Counted from the stretch's first letter, positions 1-8,213 are shown. The stretch is 47,410 nt of DNA from an uncultured Clostridium sp. (GCA_948441945.1 CAOJQV010000007.1:1-47410); one strand, 5' to 3'. The notes: generated by a model not told the origin, from the sequence alone. A program made the numbers and translations.

Positions 1-63
1 ATAAAGAAAATAAGAGATATTTAAAGATATTACTAGAAAATATAGATAGGAGGTGTAACATCA

Positions 64-153
64 ATGACTTCCTATGAACTGATTTGGAAACTAATTGTGA
101 TATTGCTATTAAGTAATAACAACGATAAAGACCAAAACACAAACAAAGAATAA
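64..153 (+). CDS. small hydrophobic peptide, putative type I toxin (29 aa)
   Basis: A 29-residue ORF begins MTSYELIWKLIVILLL and ends in a polar tail rich in N, D and K. A strong ribosome binding site (aggaggtg) lies about 9 bases upstream. The short hydrophobic stretch followed by a charged tail resembles holin-like/TxpA/BsrG/Fst-type peptides that damage the membrane when over-produced. The family assignment is by general resemblance only. The context is the stronger argument: a terminator hairpin follows directly, and a convergent minus-strand transcription unit carries a copy of the start-codon region and a matching hairpin loop. The promoter lies left of the window or in its first 50 bases. 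Confidence 0.6.
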   Translation: MTSYELIWKLIVILLLSNNNDKDQNTNKE

Positions 154-159
154 TCTTTG

Positions 160-184
160 AGACAGGCGACCACCTGTCTTTTTC
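160..184 (+). terminator. terminator hairpin of the toxin mRNA
   Basis: The stem agacagg/cctgtct encloses the loop cgacca and is followed by a T-rich tract. It ends the toxin transcript. The loop is identical on the + strand to that of the hairpin at 198-219, so the loops of the two opposite transcripts would be complementary. Confidence 0.75.
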
Positions 185-189
185 TTTTA

Positions 190-256
190 TAAAAAAAGAG
201 ATATGCGACCACATATCTCAGTGCAAATCAAACTGACTTCCTATGACTTGCTAGCT
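190..256 (-). ncRNA. putative antitoxin RNA, convergent to the toxin gene
   Basis: A consensus promoter on the minus strand (263-291) would start an RNA near 256. That RNA reads leftward through the complement of the repeat TGACTTCCTATGA (234-246), then the hairpin at 198-219, and ends in a U-run (complement of the A-run at 191-197). It would be about 65 nt. The same 13-base repeat lies at 65-77 across the toxin start codon, so the RNA could pair with the toxin mRNA there. This layout resembles the par/Fst locus of pAD1. Expression is inferred. Confidence 0.6.
191..219 (-). terminator. terminator hairpin of the minus-strand RNA
   Basis: An 8-bp perfect stem gagatatg/catatctc surrounds the loop cgacca. 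Read on the minus strand it is followed by seven T. The loop reads tggtcg on that strand, fully complementary to the loop of the toxin mRNA hairpin. Confidence 0.7.
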
Positions 257-262
257 AATGTT

Positions 263-291
263 ATTATAACATTATTGATATTATATGTCAA
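263..291 (-). promoter_or_regulatory. consensus sigma-A promoter for the minus-strand RNA
   Basis: Minus strand TTGACA (complement of 286-291), 17-base spacer, TATAAT (complement of 263-268). Both boxes match the consensus perfectly. Confidence 0.8.
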
Positions 292-366
292 ATAATTTTT
301 CAAAATTCATATTTTATAAAAATTAAAAAAATAGTAAATCGGAATTATTATATTACAATAATATCA

Positions 367-1425
367 CTACAAATTAAAATTTAAAAATGGAAATATACTA
401 ATAATTATAAAAGTATAAAAACTAGCAAAAACACCTTGCAGTAATTTTCCATAAAAATAAGGCTTTATTGACAAATCACTTTTAGAAATAATACTCCAAA
501 TTTGTAGTAATACAGAAATTCCACCAAATCCTAATACAAAAGCAGTTATAATAATATTAGTAGAAATCTCTTTTATATGAATATTAGAAATATAATTAAT
601 ACCATTAGTAATCTCTAAAAATCCAGTTAGCATACCAGAAATAAAAGAAGTATCAATATGCAAAAAATTAAATAAAGGTGTTAAACTAATAGTTAAAGTA
701 TTTAGAATCCCACTTGACTTTAAAATAGATATAATACTAGAAAAGATTACAACAAAACCACCAATCATTAAAATAGTAGATATACTGTTTGTAATGCTTT
801 TACCTAGAACTTCACCTAAATTAGAAAAAGTAACATTAGTATTTTTAGTCAAGTTTGAGTTTGTAGACATATCAGTTTTGTAAGTAATAGAATTATATTT
901 CCAAAACCTAAAAATTATACCAACAGTAATACTTGCTAAAACATGAGTTATTAATAACAATAAACCAATAGTAGAATTTCCAAACATACTAATACCAACT
1001 GTTCCAACAATAAATAATGGACCAGAATTATTAGTAAAACTTAATAATCGTTCACATTCTTCTTTTGAACAAATATTATTTTCTCTAAAATTACAAGCGA
1101 TTTTTGCTCCAATAGGGTATCCACTAATTAGTCCCATTATAAAACAAAAAGCTCCTTTACCATTAATATTAAATAATGGTTTCATTAGATTATTAAAAAA
1201 TCTTCCTAAAATATTTACAATATTTGTATTAATCAATAATTCTGTTGCCACAAAAAAAGGAAATAGAGAAGGAACAACAGAATTAGCCCAAAGAGAAAGA
1301 CCATTTTTAACAGCTGGTAAATTGCTGTTTGAAAATAATAATAAGCAAAAACAAAATGCCAAAAAACATAAAGCCAGAAAATTTCTTTTAATTTTTATAA
1401 TATAGAAACAACATTTAGATAACAT
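367..1425 (-). CDS. ylbJ: sporulation integral membrane protein YlbJ
   Basis: A polytopic membrane protein of about 352 aa with the nucleoside-recognition/Gate fold seen in spore-maturation membrane proteins. Visible are an N-terminal hydrophobic segment, the block LISGYPIGAKIACNF, the following SFTNNSGPLFIVGTVG region and several later membrane helices. In Bacillus YlbJ is needed for spore resistance; its transported substrate is not settled. The longer frame opens 15 residues upstream, but the Met at 1425 has a ggtga box just before it and begins MLSKCCFYIIKIKR, so I prefer that start. The gene is divergent from the lysozyme gene. It contains no in-frame CGG. Confidence 0.85.
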   Translation of the reverse strand: MLSKCCFYIIKIKRNFLALCFLAFCFCLLLFSNSNLPAVKNGLSLWANSVVPSLFPFFVATELLINTNIVNILGRFFNNLMKPLFNINGKGAFCFIMGLISGYPIGAKIACNFRENNICSKEECERLLSFTNNSGPLFIVGTVGISMFGNSTIGLLLLITHVLASITVGIIFRFWKYNSITYKTDMSTNSNLTKNTNVTFSNLGEVLGKSITNSISTILMIGGFVVIFSSIISILKSSGILNTLTISLTPLFNFLHIDTSFISGMLTGFLEITNGINYISNIHIKEISTNIIITAFVLGFGGISVLLQIWSIISKSDLSIKPYFYGKLLQGVFASFYTFIIISIFPFLNFNL

Positions 1426-1493
1426 AGTATCACCATTAAAATATATGTTAATATAATAAAATATATCCATAAAATTTTTTAGGAGGTGATTTT

Positions 1494-2730
1494 ATAAAAA
1501 ATAAATTACTGAAAATATTATTTTTGGCTTTTATATTTACTTTTTCTATTGTTAGTAATATATATGCATTAACAACACAGTCTGAACTAAAATATCAAGG
1601 AATTGATGTAAGTAATTGGCAAGGATACATAGATTATAATCAAGTAAAAAACTCAGGAATAGAAATTGTATATATAAAAGCAAGTCAGGGAACGGATATA
1701 AAAGACAGATATTTTGATATTAATTATCAAAATGCAAAAGCAAATGGATTAAAGGTTGGATTTTATCATTTTTTAACAGCAACAAATGTAGAACAGGCAA
1801 ATCAGGAAGCTGTGTTTTTTGCATCAGTAATCTCTCGGAAAACAATCAGATTGTAAATTGGTTTTAGATTATGAGCAATTTAATGGTGTTGGTAGAGAAG
1901 AAATAAATCAAATAGCATTGGCTTTTATACAAAGAGTAAAGGAATTAACACAAAAACAAGTAATTGTTTATAGTGATTTGTCTAATGCAGAAAATACTTT
2001 TAATTCAGAAGTAGCAAATAATGCTGAGCTATGGCTTGCTTATTATGGAAATTACTTAAACTTACAAAATGTAAATTCAAGTTGGAATTCTTTTATTGGA
2101 GTACAATATACAGATAGAGGCAGTGTTTCAGGAATTAGAGGATTTGTCGATAGGGATTTATATTCACAAGAGATTTTTTTAGATGATAATACAGAAATAC
2201 CAAATACAGAAAATCCTAATGAGAGTTTTGGAACAGAAGTTATTGAATATACAGTAAATAGAGGAGATACACTAAGCCATATTGCATTAAGATATGGAAC
2301 AACAGTACAAGAAATAGCTAATGTAAATGGAATTCAAAATCCAAATTTAATTTATCCAGGTGAAGTATTAAGAATTGTTACAAATACAAGTAATCATGGA
2401 AGTGAAACAAACGCTACTGGTAAAACATTTTACACAATAAAAAGAGGAGATACTTTGTGGAGAATTGCAAACAGATATGGAACTACTGTACAAAATATAG
2501 TAAATTGGAATAGAATTCAAAATCCGAATCTAATTTATCCAGGACAAAGAATAGTAATATATGGAAATAGTAATAGTTCAAGCAATCAATATTATTCATA
2601 TACTGTAAAAAGAGGTGATAATTTATGGAGAATAGCAAGAAGATTTAGAGTTAGTGTAAGAAGAATAGCAATGTTAAATGGAATTCAAAATCCAAGATTA
2701 ATTTATCCAGGACAAATTTTAAAAATATAA
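1494..2730 (+). CDS. secreted GH25 lysozyme with three LysM domains; CGG +1 shift inside
   Basis: This muramidase would cleave the MurNAc-GlcNAc bond of peptidoglycan. The catalytic domain has GIDVSNWQG near the N-terminus and KLVLDYE (family acidic residues). Three LysM repeats follow, each containing a NGIQNP-like or NRIQNP block and LIYPG. The reading frame breaks once, at the in-frame CGG at 1836; skipping the C gives SGKQSDCKLVLDYE and the protein continues to 2730. Without the shift translation ends at 1854-1856. A good ribosome binding site (ggaggtg, 1482-1488) sits 5-6 bases before an ATA codon at 1494, which would start a signal peptide ending ..SNIYA. CTG 1509 and TTG 1524 are other possible starts. 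The ATA could be a decayed ATG or a real non-canonical start. Confidence 0.8.
1836..1839 (+). other. CGG +1 recoding site 1 (lysozyme)
   Basis: Zero frame reads TCT CGG AAA; the protein continues as TCT (C) GGA AAA CAA, giving S-G-K-Q. See the first finding. Confidence 0.75.
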
Positions 2731-2793
2731 TTGTATAAAAATAAAAAAATAGTAAATACTCTTTCTAGATAAGTTTTAGGGGGAGTATTTTTT

Positions 2794-2937
2794 ATGGATG
2801 AAAAAGAAGAAAAGGAAGATACAACAAATTATGGAGAATTTATTACATCATATTTTGCATGGGTTCCATTACCAGTACAAAAAGAAAAGGCAGAAGAAAT
2901 TGAAAATATGACAAAAAAAGAAGAAAATAAGAGATAA
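2794..2937 (+). CDS. small acidic protein of unknown function (47 aa)
   Basis: The ORF has an excellent ribosome binding site (taggggga) about 9 bases upstream. It encodes a highly charged peptide starting MDEKEEKEDTTNYGEF, with a central hydrophobic block (TSYFAWVPLPV) and a Lys/Glu-rich tail. There is no membrane helix or signal peptide. I do not recognise the family. It lies between the lysozyme gene and the CtsR operator, with a possible promoter around 2740-2770. Confidence 0.5.
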   Translation: MDEKEEKEDTTNYGEFITSYFAWVPLPVQKEKAEEIENMTKKEENKR

Positions 2938-2969
2938 AAGAAGAAAAGATAAAATTTAGTAAAAATAAA

Positions 2970-2996
2970 GGTCAAAAAAAGTCAGAAAAAGTCAAA
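2970..2996 (+). promoter_or_regulatory. CtsR operator, three heptads
   Basis: Three direct heptads, GGTCAAA (2970), AGTCAGA (2980) and AGTCAAA (2990), are spaced exactly 10 bases apart. The CtsR consensus is two such heptads separated by three bases; this site has three. It lies just upstream of the -35 box of the ctsR promoter. Confidence 0.8.
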
Positions 2997-3004
2997 AATG
3001 AAAT

Positions 3005-3032
3005 TTGAAAAAGTAAATAAAAAGATTATAAT
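3005..3032 (+). promoter_or_regulatory. promoter of the ctsR operon
   Basis: TTGAAA (3005-3010), 16-base spacer, TATAAT (3027-3032). It is flanked on both sides by CtsR boxes, as expected for an autoregulated heat-shock operon. Confidence 0.75.
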
Positions 3033-3041
3033 TATATTGTA

Positions 3042-3058
3042 GGTTAAAGAAAGTCAAA
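3042..3058 (+). promoter_or_regulatory. second CtsR box
   Basis: GGTTAAA-gaa-AGTCAAA covers the likely transcription start, a position from which repressor binding would block RNA polymerase. Confidence 0.7.
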
Positions 3059-3082
3059 GACAGATAAAAAGGAGGAAATAAA

Positions 3083-3529
3083 ATGAGAATGTCAGACATA
3101 ATAGAAGATTTTATTAAAGATTTATTTGGAGAAGATGAGGAATTCATTGAAATACAAAGAAATGAATTGGCAGAACACTTTAATTGTGTACCATCACAAA
3201 TTAATTATGTAATATCAACTAGATTCAAACCATCACAAGGATACTATGTTGAAAGTAAAAGAGGTGGTGGAGGAAACATCAAAATAAAAAAAATAACTAA
3301 TACAAAATCAGAATATATCATGCATATAATAAACAATATAGGAAAAGAGATAACAGCAAATGAAATTGACATCTTATTAAGCGATTTCTTGACTTACAAA
3401 ATAGTAACAGCTAATGAAGCAAAGTTACTAAAAGTAGCAACAAGTGATAATGTACTTCGTTTAACTAATGATATAAAAGACGAAGTAAGAGCAAGAATAT
3501 TCAAAAATATGTTATTAAATATAGAATAG
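3083..3529 (+). CDS. ctsR: transcriptional repressor CtsR
   Basis: CtsR represses class III heat-shock genes by binding tandem heptads; McsB-mediated inactivation and ClpCP proteolysis relieve repression. The 148-aa protein has the family start MSDIIEDFIKDLF, the winged-helix region with RNELAEHFNCVPSQINYVISTRF, and the basic glycine wing RGGGGNIKI. Length is typical. A ggagg box precedes the ATG at 3083; a second Met lies two codons later. First gene of ctsR-mcsA-(opposite gene)-mcsB-clpC; it ends 11 bases before the ATG of mcsA. Confidence 0.95.
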   Translation: MRMSDIIEDFIKDLFGEDEEFIEIQRNELAEHFNCVPSQINYVISTRFKPSQGYYVESKRGGGGNIKIKKITNTKSEYIMHIINNIGKEITANEIDILLSDFLTYKIVTANEAKLLKVATSDNVLRLTNDIKDEVRARIFKNMLLNIE

Positions 3530-3540
3530 GAGTGGTTAAT

Positions 3541-4089
3541 ATGTTATGTGAAAACTGTGGAAAAAGAGAAGCGAACGTAAGATATTCAGAAAATATTAAT
3601 GGAGCAAAAAAAGAGTTACATTTGTGCGAAGAATGTAGCAAAAAGTTAGGAATAACAGATAAAATGCACTTTAGAATGCCATCACTAGACTTTTCAAATC
3701 TTTTTGGAAGCTTTTTAGAAGATTTTAGTACACCAAACTTTATGCCATTATTAAGTGAAATGAAAAAAATTGAATGTAATAGTTGTGGCTCAACATTTGA
3801 AGATATTATAAACACAGGAAGATATGGATGTCCAAATTGTTATGAAGTTTTTGAAGACAGGATGGACCCAATCTTAAAAAAACTACAAGGAGCAAATAGG
3901 CATAATGGAAGATTAGGAAAAATATCAGACAATAAAGTAAAATTTGAAAAAAGTGAGGAAAATGTTTCAACTAATAGTACTGAAAATAAGCTAGAAAAAT
4001 TACAAGAAGATTTAAAATCGGCTATTAAAGAAGAAAGATATGAAGATGCAGCCAAAATAAGAGATGAAATAAAGAAAAAAGAAAAATAA
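3541..4089 (+). CDS. mcsA: McsA, zinc-finger activator of McsB
   Basis: McsA activates the protein arginine kinase McsB. The 182-aa product starts MLCENCGKREANVRY and has CxxC pairs near the N-terminus (CENC, CEEC) and in the middle (CNSC, CPNC), matching the family's zinc sites. The C-terminal UVR domain (LQEDLKSAIKEERYEDAAKIRDEI) fits ClpC/UvrB-type interaction. I use ATG 3541 because the upstream GTG (3532) lies in the ribosome binding site (aggag). Confidence 0.93.
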   Translation: MLCENCGKREANVRYSENINGAKKELHLCEECSKKLGITDKMHFRMPSLDFSNLFGSFLEDFSTPNFMPLLSEMKKIECNSCGSTFEDIINTGRYGCPNCYEVFEDRMDPILKKLQGANRHNGRLGKISDNKVKFEKSEENVSTNSTENKLEKLQEDLKSAIKEERYEDAAKIRDEIKKKEK

Positions 4090-4124
4090 AAAGCCCCCAT
4101 GGAGGCAGGCTTGAATAAAGGTAA

Positions 4125-4397
4125 TTATCTTAACAGGTCTATAAATTCTTTTGAATGATGACCAAGAGACTTATGTATTGACAGTAGGCAACTTAGAACA
4201 TCTTCATGTGTAAGGGCAACAAGCGGGAATTCATCATCATCATAAAATGCAATTATCTCTTTGAGATATTCAGATTTTATTGATCTTTTGATAAAACCAG
4301 CCATGTAAGCTAAAGTATTGTTACCTTTGATACTTAAGATTTCTTCAGCAAAAATTAACTTAAAGAAATCGGTTAATGAAAATTGCATTTTTTCCAT
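4125..4397 (-). CDS. unknown 90-aa protein, antisense within the mcs operon
   Basis: The ORF begins MEKMQFSLTDFFKLIF and includes FYDDDEFPLVALTHEDVL and a final SLGHHSKEFIDLLR. It looks like a soluble alpha-helical protein with no signal peptide or membrane segment. A ggagg box lies 9 bases before this ATG; an ATG two codons earlier is too close to it. Its own promoter (4484-4512) gives a leader of about 80 nt containing a short hairpin. It occupies the gap between mcsA and mcsB on the opposite strand, so transcription from ctsR would run antisense through it. It uses somewhat more GC-rich codons than its neighbours. I do not recognise the family. Confidence 0.65.
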   Translation of the reverse strand: MEKMQFSLTDFFKLIFAEEILSIKGNNTLAYMAGFIKRSIKSEYLKEIIAFYDDDEFPLVALTHEDVLSCLLSIHKSLGHHSKEFIDLLR

Positions 4398-4483
4398 ATA
4401 CATCTACCTCCAATATGGGGTCTCCACAATAAAGTGGGCTAGGACTATAATATAACTAGTCCAATAATTAAAGTTTCTATGTA

Positions 4484-4512
4484 ATCATATAAAATTAACA
4501 TAAAATTGTCAA
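4484..4512 (-). promoter_or_regulatory. promoter of the antisense gene
   Basis: Minus strand TTGACA (complement of 4507-4512), 17-base spacer, TATGAT (complement of 4484-4489). Downstream in the leader the palindrome ggacta/tagtcc (about 4442-4462) can form a hairpin. Confidence 0.7.
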
Positions 4513-4536
4513 GTTTAAAAAAGGAGGAAAAATAGT

Positions 4537-5550
4537 ATGAATTGGTATTTACAAAGTGGAAGAGACTCAGATGTAGTAACAAGTACAAGAATAAGATTTG
4601 CAAGAAATATACAAGGCTTCAAGTTTAATTTAAAAACAAAAAATGAAGTAGATAAATTAAAAAACAAAATAAAAGAAAATCTATATTCAATTGGCTATAA
4701 TCTAAAATATTTAGAACTAAAAGATATGGATGATATAACAAAAATGAGTTTAGTAGAAAAGAATCTAATTAGTCCTGAATATGCTTTAAACAAAAATGAT
4801 ATAGGAGCAATATTAATAAATGATGAAGAAAATATATGTATTATGATAAATGATGATGACCATTTAAAAATACAAGTTTTTAGTTCGGGATTTGAATTGG
4901 AAAATACTCTTAATTTTGCAATTGAATTAGATAAAAAGATAGAAGATTTATTGGGATATTCAATTAACAAAAAATATGGATATTTAACAACTCTTCCTAC
5001 AAATTGTGGTACAGGATTAAAAGCATCTGTTTTAGTACATTTACCAGCACTTGAAAAGACGAGAAATATTGATAGAGTTTTTTATACAATAAATAATTTT
5101 GATATTAATATAAGAGGCGAATATGGACAAGATAATGAAAATGCTCAAAATGTATATCAAATTTCTAATAAGAAAACTTTAGGTGTAACAGAGCAAGAAA
5201 TTATAGAAAATATTAAAGTGGTAACAAACAAATTAATTGAACAAGAAAGAAAAGCAAGGAAATTTTTAGCTAAAGATAATATTGATTTGGAAGATACGAT
5301 TTATAGAAGTTTTGGAATATTGAAAAATTGTAGGAAAATTTCATTAGATGAATCACAAAGATTAATTTCAAATGTAAAGATGGGAACTGACTTAGGAATT
5401 ATAAAAGAGTTGACAGATAGCAAAGTGCAAAAGTTAATTTTATTTACAAAACCTGCAAGTATGCAAAAATATTTGGGTGAGCAATATGAAACTTTAGAAA
5501 GAGATATTAAAAGGGCTGAGGTTATTAAGAATATAATGAATGAAAAATAA
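4537..5550 (+). CDS. mcsB: protein arginine kinase McsB
   Basis: McsB phosphorylates arginine side chains and marks proteins for ClpCP. The 337-aa product has the phosphagen-kinase fold: STRIRFARNIQGF (nucleotide-binding arginines), TNCGTGLKASVLVHLPAL (the conserved region around the active site) and a later RGEYGQD..NVYQISNKKTLG segment. Its length is slightly below the usual 350 or so. A ggagg box precedes the ATG. Separated from mcsA by the opposite-strand gene, it is followed 80 bases later by clpC with a palindromic element between. Confidence 0.93.
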   Translation: MNWYLQSGRDSDVVTSTRIRFARNIQGFKFNLKTKNEVDKLKNKIKENLYSIGYNLKYLELKDMDDITKMSLVEKNLISPEYALNKNDIGAILINDEENICIMINDDDHLKIQVFSSGFELENTLNFAIELDKKIEDLLGYSINKKYGYLTTLPTNCGTGLKASVLVHLPALEKTRNIDRVFYTINNFDINIRGEYGQDNENAQNVYQISNKKTLGVTEQEIIENIKVVTNKLIEQERKARKFLAKDNIDLEDTIYRSFGILKNCRKISLDESQRLISNVKMGTDLGIIKELTDSKVQKLILFTKPASMQKYLGEQYETLERDIKRAEVIKNIMNEK

Positions 5551-5552
5551 AA

Positions 5553-5606
5553 TGTCCCACAAGTAAACGTCCCTTTTGGGACAAAAGAACTGTCCCCAAT
5601 GGGACA
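5553..5606 (+). repeat. REP-like palindrome (tgtccca type) plus a second short palindrome
   Basis: A 31-bp element (5553-5583) begins tgtccca and ends tgggaca with acgtccc in the middle. A shorter palindrome, tgtcccc/gggaca, follows at 5591-5606. It sits directly after the mcsB stop and could fold in RNA on either strand. It is a relative of the tgtgcc type at 16777 and elsewhere. Confidence 0.65.
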
Positions 5607-5630
5607 TGGTGAAGAAAGGAAGTGCATAAA

Positions 5631-8099
5631 ATGACATACAAATTTACAAAAAGAGCAAATAAAGCAATAGAAATTGCAAACGATATAGCCTTAGAATTAG
5701 GGCATAGTTATATTGGAACAGAACACATTTTGTATGGATTAGCTAAAGAAGGGGCAGGAATCGCAACAAAAGTTTTAGAAAATCAAGATGTAACAGCAGA
5801 TGACATCTTAAGCAAAATGGAAGAATTAATTGGTAGAGATGAGCCAATATCAAATATTGTAGATTTTACTCCAAGAACTAAAAGAGTAGTAGAATCAGCA
5901 TTTCTTGAAGCTAGGAAATTAGGATATAACTTTATAGGAACTGAACATATTTTAATAGGAATTTTAAGAGAGGGCGATTGTATTGCAACTAAGATTTTAT
6001 TAGATTTAAATGTTAATATTCCTAAATTATATAATGAAATTGTAAAAATAATTAATGAAGGTGAAGATTATCGCCAAGATGGAAATGAAGATGGAGAAAA
6101 TATTAGTAGTAAAAAAAGAATAAAAGGAAATGGAAGCTACAATCAAACTCCAACTTTAAATCAATTTGGAGAAGACTTAACTAAAAAAGCAGAAGAAGGA
6201 AAATTAGATCCAATTATAGGAAGAAAAGATGAAATTGAAAGAGTAATTGAGATTTTATCAAGAAGGACAAAAAATAATCCTTGTTTAATAGGAGAACCAG
6301 GTGTTGGAAAAACAGCAGCTGTTGAAGGATTGGCAGAAAAAATAGTTGCTGGAGACGTTCCAGAAATTTTAAAGGAAAAAAGAGTTGTGACATTAGATAT
6401 TTCAGGCATGGTTGCAGGTGCTAAGTATAGAGGAGATTTTGAAGAGAGAATAAAAAAAGCACTAAACGAAGTAAAAAAAGTAGGAGATATTATTTTATTT
6501 ATAGATGAAATTCATACTATTGTTGGTGCTGGTGCTGCAGAAGGTGCAATTGATGCAGCAAATATTTTAAAACCACTCCTTGCTAGAGGCGAAATTCAAC
6601 TAGTAGGTGCTACAACATTAAATGAATATAGAAAATTCATTGAAAAAGATGCAGCATTAGAAAGAAGATTTAGCCCAGTCACAGTAAATGAACCATCAGA
6701 AAATGACACGATTCAGATTTTAAAAGGAATTAGAGATAAATATGAAGCACATCATAATGTAAAAATCACAGATGAAGCAATAGATGCAGCTGTTAAGTTA
6801 TCAGCTAGATATGTAAATGATAGATTTTTGCCAGATAAAGCTATAGATTTAATTGATGAAGCATCTTCTAAAGCAAGATTAAGAACGTTTACAGAGCCAG
6901 ACACTTTAAAAAAATTACAAGAAGAAATTGAAAAAATAAAAAGCGAAAAAGAAGAAGCAGTATTTAATCAAAAATTTGAAAAGGCAGCAGAATTAAGAGA
7001 TAAAGAAAAGGGACTAAAAGAAAAATACGAGAAAGAAAATACAAAATGGAAAAATAAAAATACAAAGGAAATTGTAACAATATCAGAAGAAAATATTGCA
7101 GAGATAATTGCAAACTGGACAGGAATTCCAGCTAAAAAAATTACAGAAGATGAAAACAAGAAGTTAAAAAATTTAGAAGTAGAGCTTCATAAAAGAGTTA
7201 TTGGACAAAATGAAGCAGTAGAAGCGGTAGCAAAAGCAATTAGAAGAGGAAGAGTTGGATTAAAAGACCCAAAAAGGCCAATAGGTTCATTCTTATTTTT
7301 AGGCCCAACAGGAGTTGGAAAAACAGAACTTTCAAAAGCATTAGCAGAAGTATTATTTGGTGATGAAGATTCAATGATTAGAGTAGATATGTCTGAATTT
7401 ATGGAACCACATTCAGTATCTAAACTAATAGGGTCACCCCCAGGATATGTAGGATTTGACGAAGGCGGACAGCTAACAGAAAAAATTAGAAGAAAACCAT
7501 ATTCAGTTATATTATTTGACGAAATTGAAAAAGCACATCCAGATGTTATGAATATGTTACTTCAAATATTAGAAGATGGAAGATTAACAGACAGTCAAGG
7601 AAGAACAGTAAACTTTAAGAACACAGTAATCATTATGACATCTAATTTAGGAGCAAGATTAATAACAGATAAGAAATATTTAGGATTTAATCATAGTACA
7701 GATAGCAAAGAAGATATTCAAAAAGAATATGAAACAACAAAAAAAGAAGTTATGGCAGAACTAAAAAAAGAATTGAGACCTGAATTTATTAACCGTATAG
7801 ATGAAATTATAGTATTTCATAAATTAAATGATGACGAAATAAATAAAATTATAGAAATAATGTTAAAAGAAGTAGTAGAAAGACTAAATGAACAAAAATA
7901 CAAAATTGAACTACAACCAGAAGTAAAAGAATTAATAGCTAAAGAAGGAATTGACAAAAACTTTGGAGCAAGACCGCTTAGAAGAACTATCCAAAATTTA
8001 GTAGAAGATACTCTAGCAGAAGCAATTTTAGATGGAAAGTTAAAGAAAAATAAAAATACCAGATTTACAGTTAAAGATGGAAAGATGATACAAGTGTGA
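5631..8099 (+). CDS. clpC: ATP-dependent Clp protease ATP-binding subunit ClpC
   Basis: A Hsp100 unfoldase of 822 aa that feeds McsB-marked and adaptor-delivered substrates to ClpP. The N-domain has two Clp repeats (each with GTEHIL). The first AAA module has Walker A GEPGVGKTA and Walker B ILFIDEIHT. A UVR-containing middle domain follows (QKFEKAAELRDKEKGL). The second AAA module has GPTGVGKTE, VILFDEIEKAH and the pore segment GSPPGYVGFDEGG. A C-terminal domain ends GARPLRRTIQ. Start ATG 5631 follows an aggaag box; a GTG three codons upstream overlaps that region. The stop codon lies within a palindromic element. Confidence 0.97.
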   Translation: MTYKFTKRANKAIEIANDIALELGHSYIGTEHILYGLAKEGAGIATKVLENQDVTADDILSKMEELIGRDEPISNIVDFTPRTKRVVESAFLEARKLGYNFIGTEHILIGILREGDCIATKILLDLNVNIPKLYNEIVKIINEGEDYRQDGNEDGENISSKKRIKGNGSYNQTPTLNQFGEDLTKKAEEGKLDPIIGRKDEIERVIEILSRRTKNNPCLIGEPGVGKTAAVEGLAEKIVAGDVPEILKEKRVVTLDISGMVAGAKYRGDFEERIKKALNEVKKVGDIILFIDEIHTIVGAGAAEGAIDAANILKPLLARGEIQLVGATTLNEYRKFIEKDAALERRFSPVTVNEPSENDTIQILKGIRDKYEAHHNVKITDEAIDAAVKLSARYVNDRFLPDKAIDLIDEASSKARLRTFTEPDTLKKLQEEIEKIKSEKEEAVFNQKFEKAAELRDKEKGLKEKYEKENTKWKNKNTKEIVTISEENIAEIIANWTGIPAKKITEDENKKLKNLEVELHKRVIGQNEAVEAVAKAIRRGRVGLKDPKRPIGSFLFLGPTGVGKTELSKALAEVLFGDEDSMIRVDMSEFMEPHSVSKLIGSPPGYVGFDEGGQLTEKIRRKPYSVILFDEIEKAHPDVMNMLLQILEDGRLTDSQGRTVNFKNTVIIMTSNLGARLITDKKYLGFNHSTDSKEDIQKEYETTKKEVMAELKKELRPEFINRIDEIIVFHKLNDDEINKIIEIMLKEVVERLNEQKYKIELQPEVKELIAKEGIDKNFGARPLRRTIQNLVEDTLAEAILDGKLKKNKNTRFTVKDGKMIQV

Positions 8100-8125
8100 C
8101 AAAAGGGTTGTCCCTTTTTGTCACA
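8095..8125 (+). repeat. REP-like palindrome (tgtgac type) overlapping the clpC stop
   Basis: A 31-bp palindrome starting tgtgacaaaaggg and ending tttttgtcaca. It includes the clpC TGA and may serve as its terminator. Same length and layout as the tgtgcc family. Confidence 0.65.
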
Positions 8126-8184
8126 TCTTTTCTTTAATAGCTGTAATAATTACAAAATAAAATTAGAAAAAAATACCAATACTA

Positions 8185-8213
8185 TTGATAAATTAAAAAA
8201 AATGTAGTATACT
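8185..8213 (+). promoter_or_regulatory. promoter of rpsO
   Basis: TTGATA (8185-8190), 17-base spacer, TATACT (8208-8213). A leader of about 80 bases follows, with partly complementary segments (cttagcttaaag and ttaaagctcag) that could fold; S15 commonly binds its own leader. Confidence 0.65.
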
